Shown in pieces: positions 1 through 11,629 of a stretch of DNA of 64,000 nucleotides (its first letter is position 1; the number at the start of each line of letters is the position of its first letter). The translations under genes and the position numbers were made by a program. This stretch comes from Corynespora cassiicola (Eukaryota; Ascomycota; Dothideomycetes; Pleosporales; Corynesporascaceae), in NCBI GenBank assembly GCA_022059125.1, contig JAEUWY010000004.1, positions 992,001 through 1,056,000 of the forward strand, written 5' to 3'. The notes beneath the pieces were generated by a model. That model worked only from the letters and a program-made list of their open reading frames with translations, was not told where the DNA came from and did not search any database.

Positions 1-411
1 ATGAGCCTCTACCTTCCCGACTGCATCATCGGCGGCTGCAACGGCAACAAGTTCAACGTCAAGGGCAAGGATGTCAGCAAGGGCAAGATTGGAAATAATT
101 TCAGCCTGTCCCACGAGCTGCAGTTCAAGGCGCACACTCCCCAGGCCGCGACCCAGTGGTGGGAAATCATCCGCCAGGCGGCCGGCCAGGTCTCGGGCGA
201 TGCTCCCGAGGCGAGTGCCCCAACGAGCCCCGCGACCGGAAAGAGCAGCCCCGGCTCTGGCGCCCAGAGCCCCGTCGCGGCCGAGGATTCGAAGCAACCG
301 GCCCCACTGCAGACGCAGGGCTTGGAGAAGACGGATACTGGCGTGACGGGCCCTACACCCATCAGTGCTGCGCCTGCAAGTGGCGTGGGCGGCGAGCCTG
401 GCAAGTACTAG
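1..411 (+). CDS. Slm1/Slm2-like PH-domain protein, C-terminal part
   Basis: This is the 3' end of a gene whose 5' part lies left of the window; frame 1 is open from base 1, so the ATG at position 1 is probably internal. The first ~60 residues (LYLPDCIIGG, NKFNVKGKD, then a Trp-Trp-Glu helix) look like the end of a pleckstrin homology domain of the fungal Slm1/Slm2 type, which in yeast binds PI(4,5)P2 at the plasma membrane downstream of TORC2. The remaining ~75 residues are a Pro/Ser/Ala/Gly-rich disordered tail (repeated PTSP, GSGAQSP). The stop TAG is at 409-411. Family assignment rests on pattern memory of the PH segment; the upstream F-BAR-like part cannot be seen. Confidence 0.7.
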   Translation: MSLYLPDCIIGGCNGNKFNVKGKDVSKGKIGNNFSLSHELQFKAHTPQAATQWWEIIRQAAGQVSGDAPEASAPTSPATGKSSPGSGAQSPVAAEDSKQPAPLQTQGLEKTDTGVTGPTPISAAPASGVGGEPGKY

Positions 412-2279
412 GCTTTTGAGTGCATCGCGGCAGGGTCTAATGATGGTCATGTTGGCCGGTGGATACGACGCGATGCTAGACTGACGTATGCGAGCCATTT
501 ACCTTCTGGCCTCTCTAGATGGGCATGTCCAGGAGGTCTCTATTGTCAGTCGTAGTTCTTTTTTTTTTTAAACTTTGATTTTGATACCATGGAGAATAAT
601 TTATACGTTTGCTTGAGATATACGGGGATTAAATGCAGTACTTTTAACTATAGTTGCGCAAGTCACTACTGATCTGTTCGCTACATCGGCTCATTCGGAA
701 TATGAGCGAGTGGGTTCAATTGCGCTTTACTGCCTAATTGTGAATGGTGTCGAGAAACCTAAGACTATACCAAATCATTTAATTGACCAAACGTAGACGA
801 GGTTGAGGGTAGCGCGTCTTTAAAGGGACTAGTGCCATTTTCAGGCCTAAGAGGGGCGTCTGATTTCCTGGCCGCCTCTCCTACATAACATCAACTCATC
901 CCGGTATAGCTGCAATGACGGCTTATCCATCGGTATTCTGCTGATCGCAGATGAACAGGACCCCAAGGATATACGATCTCCTGCAAACAGCTGCTGATCC
1001 AGAGTCTGCTCGACGGCTGGTGAACGACACATGCTGCTGTTACGTAGCAGTTCCACACTCGAGCTCCTGGCTGTGGAGCAGACTACGCCGTAACAAAAGC
1101 CAGTCAGAGCCAAAAATCCCGCAGTACCGAGGGCTCCGACGACAACTCAAGCATGGCCAAGTTTCTGCTCGAGTAGGCGGGGCTCTTTTGACCTGAAACT
1201 GTATTTCGTGGCATTGCCAGAGCCCTCGCAGCTGCCTTAGTTTCATGAGGTCTCCGCTTTCAAGCGTTGCTTCTCCGAAAAGTCCGCCAATGTCGTTATT
1301 TCTACCTCGAGGTGTGGGAATTCCTCCAACATGATGTCAAGGATCTCACGGACCAGGCTCTAAACCCGCTTCGACCCCAAGGAATCCTTACGGCGCGTAA
1401 CCTGTGTGCCGCGCATGACGACACCCAATGGCAGTCCATGTCACCCGATGGCGCTTATTGGCACTGTGAGAGGCGCGGATAACACTTTGCCTATTGCAGT
1501 CGTCAGTGGAGAGTGCGGCAGAGCCGCTGCACTGGAATATCCAGATGACTCTGGCCAATGGATCAGAGAATACGCCCCTTGCTTACCACGCCGGGCACAG
1601 TACCATCTGAAGGCCTTGCTTGCTTAATGAACCAAACTCCCACCTCATTCTTTTAATCGTATTCCTCTCGTGATCTTCTCTCTCCGGACCAACCTTCCAG
1701 CATCATATCGTTCTTTTGTACGATACTCGACGACCAAGAACGTAGGTACCTTTGGCACTATCTTTCGGACCCCAGTACCCAGTGGGGCGAAGCTCCGGGA
1801 TCAAACCGAGATTGTGCAACCACTTGAGCAAACTGCAGTTCACGACCCCTCCAGGATGGCTGTTCACAGGATTCCGGGTGAATGCCCCGGTCCCTCGTCA
1901 TAGGCTTGCTACTCCGACGAACTCTCCCTCTCTGTCGAGACAATTCAACAATATGCGCGCTGGAGCTTCGGTCGTCATAGAAGCGAGATGGAACTTGCGA
2001 CAGAACGACTTGCAAATGCCACACCAATCGGCAGCTTGGTCACACGCCGCGTGAAGGGATGCCTGAGACCGAGCCGGCATCGACGTTGGGGGGATGCTGC
2101 GCCGCGTGGGAGAACCGTCTTGATACGGCAAAGCCACTGCCACTATTCCATAATGGAGCCCGGCGCTTCGAGGGCCAGCATGTCGTTCGGAGGAAACGTT
2201 TATGGAGCGCGGGGCACCTTTTTTATTGCATTCCTCACACTTCAGGCCTTTTTTTTTCGCATGCTTCGTTCTCCTCCAC
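412..2279. other. intergenic, no supported gene
   Basis: About 1.9 kb between the PH-domain gene and the orphan gene at 2280. Only short overlapping open frames occur on both strands, without recognisable motifs or a convincing splice chain. A minus-strand frame at 1898-2281 contains CX2C pairs but no start or context that persuades. Pyrimidine tracts at 2219-2260 directly precede the next start and look like 5' UTR. Decayed coding sequence cannot be excluded. Confidence 0.5.
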
Positions 2280-4978
2280 ATGGCTCTTCAACTCCGCATA
2301 AACAGTCCAAATGACGGTCGCCCCAGCTTCAAGGGCAAATCGAGGATTTTACTTCGCTGTTCCGAGCCTCCCGAATCTCCGCTATCCAAGGGCAATATTT
2401 GCGATGCGCTAGAACTCGACAGCCGGCCATGCAAAACCCTGTTGCCAGACGATGGGCATACATGGTGCCGCAGACATGTAAAGGAACTCAACGACCTGAA
2501 TTTAAGATGGTCAAAGGCGCACAAAGAGGCCGAAGCGATCCATGTTTATAATACAGACACCGCGAAGCAGAAGGTTATCAAGTTGCGCCTAGCGGTTGAC
2601 CTCCGGAGGCAGATACGCGAACATTTTTATCCGAGAGGAGGCGACACCACCGACTTTATCAAATGGGTCATGATCTTGGAAAAAGATGTTAGAGCGCTTG
2701 CCGACTCGGTCCTGAGTGAGTGTTACGATCTGACAATTCGCGTCCTTTGCGCCCGTTCTTACGTGTGATGACAGTGACCAGCCTTAACCAGGGCCCAACA
2801 CCGGAAACACCTGGCGTGACCACCCCGCACCCTGACATGGGTGCTGAGAAGATTATGATTTTGCAGTCGCCAATGGACCCCCGGATCCCCATTGATTCGC
2901 TGCGAGGAATGCCGGATGACGGCGCTATTGTCATTCTAAAGCATTTTTACACCGATCTGTGCAAGGAGGCCATTCGTCGCCTGTACAGTATTGCACCTGA
3001 TTTGAACGACTCGAGAAGATCAGATTCACCAATTAAGGCTCAGAACCTGCACGATACGGGAACTGATCTGGTTCGTGCATGGTTTCGGATCATGATCCTC
3101 AACGATAGTGATGCCGAGGCCCTTGAGCACGCGACCAGATCCAGAAGCATTCACGATTTTCTTTCAAGATGCCATGCCAGCCAGCTGGAGACATATTGCG
3201 ATTTTTTCGAGAAGGCATGGCGTCCGCATGCTGTCCAATATCTGCGCGCTGCTATTTGTGCGCAAACGCTCGCGGGTGGTGACATCAAAACCGTCGCCCT
3301 GCTTGGTGGCATGATACCAAGCACCACGGAAGGACTAAAGATGACAAAAGCATGCTGGGATATGCTGTAAGGGTCTTATTCTTTAATACAGAATAGCATG
3401 CTAATGCATGTTCTAGATATCGCTGGTTTCCAACATTGCTTACACCCTGGACTTTGGCCAGCATTTGTTCCAACTTCGAGGATTACACGACGATATGCAA
3501 ACTCCTCATGCTCGGACTCTACCATGATCACTGGTTTGACTCTTATAACATTCTCAACGATTGCACAATCGGTGTATATCTCGGCTTTATTCCTTCGCGC
3601 AAGGGAGATTTCTACCAGGAAATCGGAACTCGACAGGAAGGAGAACTTTTTGTGCAAAGAGAGTCGCGAAGTTACTTGTGTGGGCACATGGCTATCGGAG
3701 ACCCCCTGACCTCGGCCTTTTTGGACGAGTTGCGGAAGCGGACAGAGCGACTGCTCCTTGTAGTGTATGAGGGTACAAACGCTGACGCCACTGTACATCC
3801 TTCCGACGAAGACCTGTTCATCAGTCGATATCGTGCAACAGAGAAACTTGAGCAACTGGAGCACGCCGACTGGACTACCGACATCACGCTCGAAGATGTG
3901 AAGAATGACTTACGTCTTCGCAAAACGTCAATGTACGACCCAATCGTTGTCGACTCGTGGCAGTTCATCATCATCGACAAGCAGGCCGGCCTTCCTTTCC
4001 AGCTTTTCGACATTGTCCACGATGTTTTACTAATGCTTGTCGGGGATCCATCACCTAGGGTAATCGCCAAGCGTGTCATTCGAGAAGTAATCCCACCGTC
4101 GGTGCAAGAAATCTACCTGAACCAGTTGAACATCAACTGTTCACCCGAAATCCGTTTTCCTGCGCCGCCAGAGGTATTCTACGAAGGCAACAGGCAGAGA
4201 TGTTACAACCCAGACCGGGGCATCTTGATCGAACATCAACAAAAGGCGGCATCAGAAAACCAACACCGTGATACCAATCGCTTTATCCGACGAGTGATTG
4301 AAGACATGGAACGGTGTGGCATCATTAGTCTATCCACCGAGTACGAGGAGCCGCAGACAAGGCCCGTTGTCATTCAAGGCGCAGATGGCGCATTGGACCT
4401 ATACTTCCCCTACGACTTCGGAACGCTGAGCCCCGTTCCCGAGCTCACGCCCTCATTGACACTGCCGCCCTCAGACTGCCTTACCGAATTCGCCAAGGCT
4501 TTCAAACAAAAACATCCCTCTGCCATCATGGCTAAAGGCTCGATCCTCATGCACTACTGCGCATGGCCCATGCCGTCGGTAAAGAGGTTGGGGAAGAGTC
4601 GACTGAATTTTGGAACGTGGGAGGGGCACATTTATCACTGGAATGCGATGCGTAAGTGTTCAATCATCATATCATCCCGTAAGAATAGTTTCTGACAGAG
4701 TTCTATGTGTAGCATTTGATCGTCCGTGGTCTGAACGTGCGTGGCAATTCTACGTTCACCATTACATCAACTCAAAATTTCCTTTTGTCATGGTGTACCT
4801 CACCACCTTCGTCATCTGTGGAGTCAGCAAAGAAGGCGCAGAACGTGCTTCAGCCAAAGTGCTCAATGTGACGGAAGACGAAGGATGGAGAGTTGTTCTT
4901 CCGCGAGTGAGTGACTGGAAGAGCGACGTTGAAAGTTTGGGGCTGGGGAAGCTATTCAGTGGCGTGCAGCCCATGTAG
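2280..4978 (+). CDS. orphan 842-aa protein with N-terminal C3H motif
   Basis: Four exons: 2280-2715, 2775-3366, 3417-4651, 4713-4978. All introns are GT-AG and the phases close exactly (2529 nt, 842 aa). Near residues 40-68 there is a Cys/His array, CX9CX11CX2H (C..RPCK...WCRRH), likely zinc-binding; its spacing is close to the CX9CX10CX2H of plant WRC domains. The rest is mixed helical, with no signal peptide, membrane segment or catalytic motif that I recognise. Fungal proteins with a similar N-terminus (zinc array followed by a basic stretch around LRLAVDLRRQIREHFYPRG) exist as uncharacterised families; this recollection is not checked. The start at 2280 was chosen because it follows a pyrimidine-rich leader; an in-frame ATG at 2202 would add a hydrophobic extension I doubt. 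Function unknown. Confidence 0.75.
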
Positions 4979-5766
4979 CCCTTTAGGAAGATGCCCGCGG
5001 GCTTTTTCGTTGATGATTAGCAGGTAGATTCCCTCGTGTGCCTTTTTTTCCTCACATGTAGCGTTTATGCATAGCAGGCGGAGTTTGTTTCGGGTTTTCG
5101 TTGGTAAGGAGTTGGCTCATATAATGATAACCCAGAGGTCATGGCTACGTTAGGCACTTTCTTCTTCTCTAACCCTCTCGTACTCTTACCAATTACCTAT
5201 TTTATACCTATCTTTGTATCCCAGCCTATCTTCTGCAGATTGGAACCAATATATACAACACATATCGATCAAAGTGCGCTGTACTCATTCAAGCAATTGT
5301 GGCGTGTTTCCCTCCCTCCCGAGAGAGGATGGCATAAACGAAGACTAGTTGTTACGAGAACAACACCACTACGAGTGCAACCAAATGATTGTACACAACA
5401 CCAGTCAGCCATAATCGTCTATCATATGCAAGAAGGGGTAAATATTTAGCATTTCAAACACCATAAAGCATTTAATTGCCTCAAGTTACCTAACAGTGTC
5501 CCTGTAAATGCCAAAGAATCGCCATTATCAATCGTCACTGCCAAAACAACCCCGCGAAAAACCGCTGCGCTACTAAAATTAAAGATCAAATAAGAGAATC
5601 AAGAAAACCAGTCGTCATTAACGAAACACTCCACCAAAGAATAATCGGTGCTGACACGGCACAACATGTTGTTTCAAGATTTCAAATTTTCGAGTTTTTT
5701 GGAGGTTTTTCTGTTCCTGATTATCGATTTGGATCCCGATTTAATGGCAGTTGATTTCCCATTAAT
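4979..5766. other. intergenic between convergent genes
   Basis: About 0.8 kb separating two convergent genes; AT-rich towards 5450-5700. A 102-codon open frame at 5141-5449 lacks motifs and lies where a 3' UTR is expected. Nothing else seen. Confidence 0.5.
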
Positions 5767-7074
5767 TCATAGCCATGCGTCGTCTTCGGTCACGTTATGT
5801 GCCAGTGTGAAGGAGGGGGCGTGGTTTGGTGGTATGAAAGGAGGGAATGGAAACCAGTGGCCTGGAACTTCCTGGAAAGTTCCAAAGGTAGGTTTGGACC
5901 GTCCGGAAATGACACGCCCTCGGGCTTCGAATCCAGACTTTTGTTGTTGTTTCAAGCGTTGCTGGAAGCTGCAGGCTTCCTTAGCTGATTGGCACTGGAT
6001 GCCGTGCGCGTCCAGACTTTTCATGATGATGGCTCTCGGTGAGCCATTGCAGAGGGACTGCGGCTCATCAATTTCTCTATGTGAGCCTTTTCTGTGCGTA
6101 GTTTGAGACAGAAGATGTGGTTCTGCGTTTCCGACGATACCACTGTTCCACTGTGCATCAGCAACCTCGACAGGTTTATCAGAATCGGTGGAGGCAAGAT
6201 TGGAATTCTTTTTGTATTCAGACGACACAATTTTCCGGGGAGTCAAAGCTACGTCCAGGGCTGCAATATATGAAGCGGCTTGTATGTCCTTAGTTGGGGC
6301 GGCTTCCGCAAAGTCTGTGATCCTTTTGGCGCCGTTGGACTGGGCCAAATCACATGGATTTATTTCAATGCTTCCCATAGTCTCTGTTGTGGCTTTGTTG
6401 CTTTGTTCGTATGTGACGCCAACTGGATCCTCTGTAGGCAGGTGATGGTTTGAAGTTGCGGCAACGTCAGTCGGCGAGTTGGCTGTCGTTGGCGCTATTT
6501 TGACCCTGGAAGTTCCTTCGGTGACATCTAAAGAGTCAAAGTCGAGTGCGGCGCTTTTATAAGATTTATCATTGTATTTCTTGATAAATTTTTCGTAGTC
6601 TTGGGTGGTGCCTCTCTCAAGCAGCTCTGCGGCTTCTTGATAGATTTCTCTGTATTTATCGCGAGTAGCTGTAAGCCGAGATATCATAGCTTCATAAAGC
6701 TTTTTATCCTGTTCGCGTTGACGCAAAATTATATCAATTTTTCTGGATTTCTGTTTCGTGATAGCGGTGTTTCTCTTACTACAGGCATTTGGGAGAAAGC
6801 CGGCACAAGATTGAGAATCGTTGTTGTTTGTGAACTAGAGCTTGGGTCAGATAAATCGAATAAACTTGAGGTTGAAACCACATACAGGTCGCCCTTTATT
6901 TCTTAAGCGTTGGTATTTACCATTTGTACGCATAGCTGCATACTTTCTAGGTGATGTAACGTCTCTGCCACCAACGTCATTGTCGTCACGCTTTCGCTTG
7001 CTCGGCCATATGTGCTGCATGGAAACTCCGCCTAGGGTAAAAACAGCTGCTGCAGCGACCCTAAGAAATGACAT
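5767..7074 (-). CDS. hypothetical membrane-anchored coiled-coil protein
   Basis: Two exons on the minus strand, 7074-6886 and 6774-5767, joined in phase 0 by a GT-AG intron, giving 398 aa. The first residues (MSFLRVAAAAVFTLGG) form a short hydrophobic segment that could be a signal anchor. It is followed by a basic patch (SKRKRDD) and then a charged helical stretch (RQREQDKKLYEAMISRL...KYREIYQEAAELLERG) likely to be a coiled coil. The C-terminal ~250 residues are low-complexity and polar, ending in a Pro/Phe-rich tail. No domain is recognised. An alternative acceptor 5 bases upstream would create an immediate stop, which is why 6774 was chosen. The open frame is long for this AT-rich area, so a gene is likely, but the first exon is less certain. 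Confidence 0.55.
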
Positions 7075-8189
7075 TCTGCTTGGGTAGGTCACTCGAAGTA
7101 GTAGACTAATTTTAATGAGACCGCAAGCAGGCAGCAGTATCGCATAAGTTTTTCTTTTTTTAAATTCACGATAATGTTAAATTGATTTCAAATTTAAGGT
7201 TGATGTTGAGGTTGAGGTAATGGAAAAGTTCTTGTAGAGAGAACAGGAAGAAAAAAAGTAAAATATAAATGAGCCTTTTAAAGGACTAATGCATCTATTA
7301 GAGGAAATTTTTGTTAGACCTGCTAAGAGTTTTTATAATTCAACATTTTTTTATATATCTATTTTTAGAAAACAAAATTTTACCTGCCTACTATAATGTG
7401 AAAGATTACTCTGCGTGTTCTCCTACATAAGCTTCATCCAGAGCATAAAGTGAGTCTAGATGTACCTACGCGGAAGGTTATAGAGATGCTAGTAGCTAAT
7501 AGGAAAAAAATTCAGGTAGCTCGCAACGTGAAGCTAGATAGTAAGTAGGATACTTGCACGATTTGCGCAATTCACTGTTTACCATCTATTTGCCCATAAC
7601 ATAGATAGGAATATCATTGCCAAATAATGGGTATCGCAACTCACGTCATGGTTTAGAAAATTTGATATTGCTCGATCATAATGAAAGCAATGGCGTTATA
7701 AGTCGAATTAAGGCTTTCGTTTTACGATCGGCTGGTGCCAATTTCCGGTCTACTCTACAATTCTATTTTTGCCATCTCCCTCTCAGTAAAAAAACGCCTC
7801 AAACTGTGGCTAGTCGGGCAGATCTCGGGGCCCATACCCTGAATGCACTGAAACAGACCTATCAAGTTGTCTATCAATGATACCATTCCAGCTGGATGTA
7901 TCTGGAGCGTGGTGCTGAGCGTCTTACTTCCTAGTCGGCACATAATCAGCGAAACCTTGATGCCGACCAGATCTGCCCCGGTACTAGTCGGTAACGCAAT
8001 CGGAGGCAGCAAACGTGCACCGGTCAAGATATGTTAGCGTAAATCAAAAGTGGGGCTGTTCCAGGCTGATCATCAAATTAACGTCCCCGCATAAACCGAA
8101 CTGCAGCCACGGCAGCCCTAATCACGCATTCCGTTGGTGAGCACAACTCCCTTGGAGCGATCGAAACGAGCTACTGATGCAATATACCT
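7075..8189. other. AT-rich intergenic, possible 5' remains of the MFS relic
   Basis: AT-rich stretch with homopolymers around 7140-7400 and no open frame with recognisable motifs. The missing N-terminal part of the decayed MFS transporter (next entry) should lie near 7600-8180, but I could not recognise it; it may be too mutated or lost. Confidence 0.4.
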
Positions 8190-9600
8190 TCCACTGGAGA
8201 TATTCGTGTATATCGTGAAGTTTGGTTTCTTCTTATCGGAAAAAGGAGCGGTAGAGAGAAGACGTGTACCGGACGCACTATACAAGGCCTTGGATCTGGA
8301 GGTATTATGCTGATGGCAGAGCTTATCATTTGCAATCTCGTCCCTTTGAGAGATCGAGGGATGTATCTCGGTATAAGGCTGTCTGTATCCGCATTGGGGG
8401 CTATAGCTGGACCCATAGTCGGTGGCGCCTTGGCTGATAGAGGTACGTGATAGATGTCTTCCTTAGAAACTTCACTAAAAGCCGCAAAGACTGGAGATGG
8501 TTCTTTTATATCAATCTCCCGATTTGTAGGCTAGTCCTTCCCGTCTCCGTTATTTTTTTGTGTTTACGCCATCAGAAAACCAGCTGGAACCAAGCCATGG
8601 TCAGAGTGGATTGAATCAGAAATTTCATCTTCATGACTTCAATCTGCCCCATCTTCATTGGCCTTATACTTGGTGGCACTGTTCATCGTTGGTCTTAATG
8701 GCGAGCTGTCACCCCGATTGTTGTTGGTACCGTGGGATGGGCGTGTTTTCACATTTATGAGAGAACATGCGAAACCCCCTGTATCCCGCCATACGTATTC
8801 GGGAACAGAACCTCAATGACTTCATTTTATATGATATTTGTCTTATCCATGCTCCTAAAGTGGGTGTGCTTCTTCTGGCCAATCTACTTCATAGCGGTAC
8901 GGGGTACATCGCTTACCTGGATCCGCAGTTGCAGATATTTTGCTTTCGAAGTTTGGGCGCTACCGGCGCCTTCATGCCATTCGCTTTACCCTTAGTACTC
9001 TCGGTCCTAGCTTGAACGTGCTGCTCACAGAGAATACACATGCGGGTGTCTGGGCAATACTCCAAATTATTGATGCACTTGGTCGCTCTATCATTCTACC
9101 AACAACGCTACCCGCTATTCTCGCCTCACTTGCCGAGGAAGATGTTGCTACCGCTACAGGCGTATAATGTATGCGTAGCTTCGGTTACATCCGGGGAATT
9201 ACAATTCCAGGTATTATCTTTAACAACCGGTTCGATGCGAATTGTTTTTAGGGTTTTGGATTCAATAGTCAGAAATACACTACTGGGTGGCCGAGCATAC
9301 GAACTAGCCACTGGAAGTTTCATCAGCTTGTTAAGTGCGAGTGTAAAGAAAGAGGTGGTTGAACTGTACATTGATGCTTTAAAGGTTCTTTGGCTAGTTG
9401 CTATGGAATTTGGAGTAACCAGTTTTGTCGCCGTGGTGATGGAAAAACGTGTTCCTTTGAGGGCAGAATTGGATAACCAGTATGGGCCTGAGTTCCAGGA
9501 GAAGTCTGCAGATGCGGAGAGGAGAGCATCAGAATCAAGTGTTAATACTTGGTCTCCTGAAAATTTTGCCAGCAATTTGTCTCATAAAACGAAGAAATAG
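8190..9600 (+). pseudogene. decayed MFS drug/toxin efflux transporter (TRI12-like)
   Basis: Reading across frames recovers the order of an MFS efflux pump of the fungal DHA2/TRI12 type. CTGRTIQGLGSGGI and GAIAGPIVGGALAD lie at about 8262-8440. A still recognisable intron (about 8443-8489) is followed by DWRWFFYINLP. Then come a TGRYRRLH loop near 8955, the segment WAILQIIDALGRSI...PAILASLAEEDVATAT at 9050-9160, RSFGYIRGITIPGIIFN at 9173-9223, and GGRAYELAT...EKRVPLRAELDNQYG to the end. The frame is broken by TGA at 8612-8614, TAA at 8696-8698, TAA at 9165-9167 and at least two frame changes (about 8960 and 9235). TGA at 8612 replaces the Trp of an expected DWIG, a G-to-A change of the kind RIP makes. 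Not functional as it stands; a 9040-9600 frame remains open by chance of decay. Confidence 0.8.
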
Positions 9601-10064
9601 TTGGTAGTCAACAAAGTCTGGCTCCAAAATGGAAGATAGTGGCTTGATCCGTGCCCTCGATTTGATGTTGAGGTGGATGTTTTGTATATTTTTGTCACCT
9701 CAGGTACTTGGAACATCTCAAAACAAGGGGCATCGCATTGATATAAGTGTCTGTAACCACCATTATCCTCGATTTATGCTCCATCTCCCTATGAATCTGC
9801 CGGGAACCAGTAAAAGCAGGGATTATTATCGACCGTAACTGAATAGTTTCGTGAGCGTTGGCCCCCCGAAAATACCTTCGAGAGAGCAAATTCACTACCT
9901 TGCCTTTTGATGAACTGTGCTTCCGACAAGATGACCGGGGTAGTAACTATGCATTGGAGGTTCGGGCGGATACAAACTAGTTGCCTTGGCGGCCATCACG
10001 GTACTCACAATTGAAAACCCTTTCGCGCCCTGGATTATGAATCGTTAATCTACAAATCACAAAT
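9601..10064. other. intergenic, promoter side of methyltransferase gene
   Basis: About 460 bases between the transporter relic and the methyltransferase start; only short motif-free frames. It must hold the promoter of the following gene; no specific site recognised. Confidence 0.5.
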
Positions 10065-11553
10065 ATGCGTATTCTTTCATCGGGTATAATTCTTTTTCTA
10101 GTCGTGGCACTAAGTACTCTGATATCTGCTGAATACCAGCAAACTGATCCAAGCAATGGTGTTGTCGACCACCATGCAACAATCGAACCAAACAATGGCA
10201 TTGGTAGGTCTAAACAATATATGCATTAAGCGCTCTTACCAGACTAACGAGCATCTAAGACCCTCGGATGTTTGGCTCTATGCCATCGGCGGAGGAGCAA
10301 TCTTCCCTGCGACATCGCGTCGAGAAGGTGCACCTGATGAAGAAAATGAACCAGAAGCAGGGACAATGGGGTTCCAGCCACCCAAGATATCGTCTCCTTG
10401 AAGCTTTGTATGGATATTCCAAATATCGTGAGCGCAACATGGCGGAGCTCGATCGATGGCGAAGCATGTACAAAAATTTGTCTAAGAGGCAAAAGAAAGT
10501 AAGAAATGCTCATTAGTTATTCTTCACTTTGTTGACATCTTTTAGACGTTGGAATCAGTTGTGAATTACAAAAAAAAGCTGGATGACATCGAAGAACTTA
10601 TTTATCGCAACGAAGCTCTCTGCAAAAGCATTATGGCCAATGCAATGGCTTATTACGGCATCGAAAAGTCTGAGCTCGATGCTCATATTGAATCAGCGAC
10701 AAAAGTTGGAAGAAAAGCCGACAAAACTAGTGTTACCCAAACATTAAAGCACTTTGTTCGTGATTGGGCAGCCGGAGGGATCAAAGAACGAACAGATGCA
10801 TTCCCATGCATTCGGAGCATGATGGAAGGCCCAAGCATGCCTAATACAGACGGCCGACCTTTAAAAGTCTTGCTTCCAGGGGCTGGCCTAGGCAGACTTG
10901 CACATGAAGTTGCTTCAATAAGTGGTAAACCCTCTCATGCGCTTCCTTATGCCTTATAGCCCTTCGTTTACGTTTGAGTAGGATACGAAATCACGATCAA
11001 CGAGTGGTCCATGTACATGAACACCGCTTACCGATATCTTCAAAACCACACTGAGCTCCAATCGCTCAGCCTGTATCCCTTCATTGACTCGCTATCTCAT
11101 CAAGGCACTACCGAGGACCTACATCGTAAAGTCACTTTCCCAGACTTTCCATTGAATCCAAATGTTCTTCTTGTTGAAGGAGACTTCACCACAGCCTTTT
11201 CTGATCAATATGATCATTATGACATCATAGTTACTCATTTTTTCATAGATACGGCTCGGAATTTGATGTCTTACTTTGAAACCATTCAGAGACTGCTCAA
11301 AAAAGGAGGAAGATGGATCAACTTTGGGCCTTTGCTGTATGGAACAGGTCCATTTGTTCAGTTGAGTTTGGATGAAATCATTAATGTGATTGAGAAAATG
11401 GGCTTTGAGTTCGAGGATATCAGCGATGATTGTGGTGCTTTGACCTTTGAGGACAAGAAAGTTCGTGGTAGAGAGGCAGAATACGGATTCAATGATAGAG
11501 CTTTGACTAAAAATGCATACAAAGCACAGGCATGGGTAGCCAGGAATTTATAG
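10065..11553 (+). CDS. carnosine N-methyltransferase-like (N2227) protein with N-terminal signal segment
   Basis: Four exons: 10065-10203, 10260-10498, 10546-10924, 10982-11553; phases close to give 442 aa. From about residue 150 the protein matches the N2227/carnosine N-methyltransferase family: a SAM-binding motif LLPGAGLGRLAHE (about residues 235-247), then GYEITINEWSMYM, a VTHFFIDTARNLMSYFETI segment, and KKGGRWINFGPLLYG near the C-terminus. Family members transfer a methyl group from SAM to the imidazole of carnosine or related peptides; the substrate in fungi is unclear. Residues 1-23 (MRILSSGIILFLVVALSTLISA) are a strong hydrophobic signal-like segment, unusual for a family usually cytosolic or nuclear. 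The start is the only ATG before a stop-free path into exon 2. The neighbouring GH11 xylanase is convergent. Confidence 0.88.
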
Positions 11554-11629
11554 AAATTTTGATTAAAAGCTAGTTCTAAGTGCGCCTTTGCCAAAAGGAT
11601 TTCAAAAAACTTTACACTTTGCTAAAATT

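Noticed and set aside
1898..2281. Minus-strand frame with KCEEC and CGICKSFC pairs, zinc-finger-like
   Set aside because: Ends in the leader of the gene at 2280, lacks a proper start and the Cys spacing fits no known finger.
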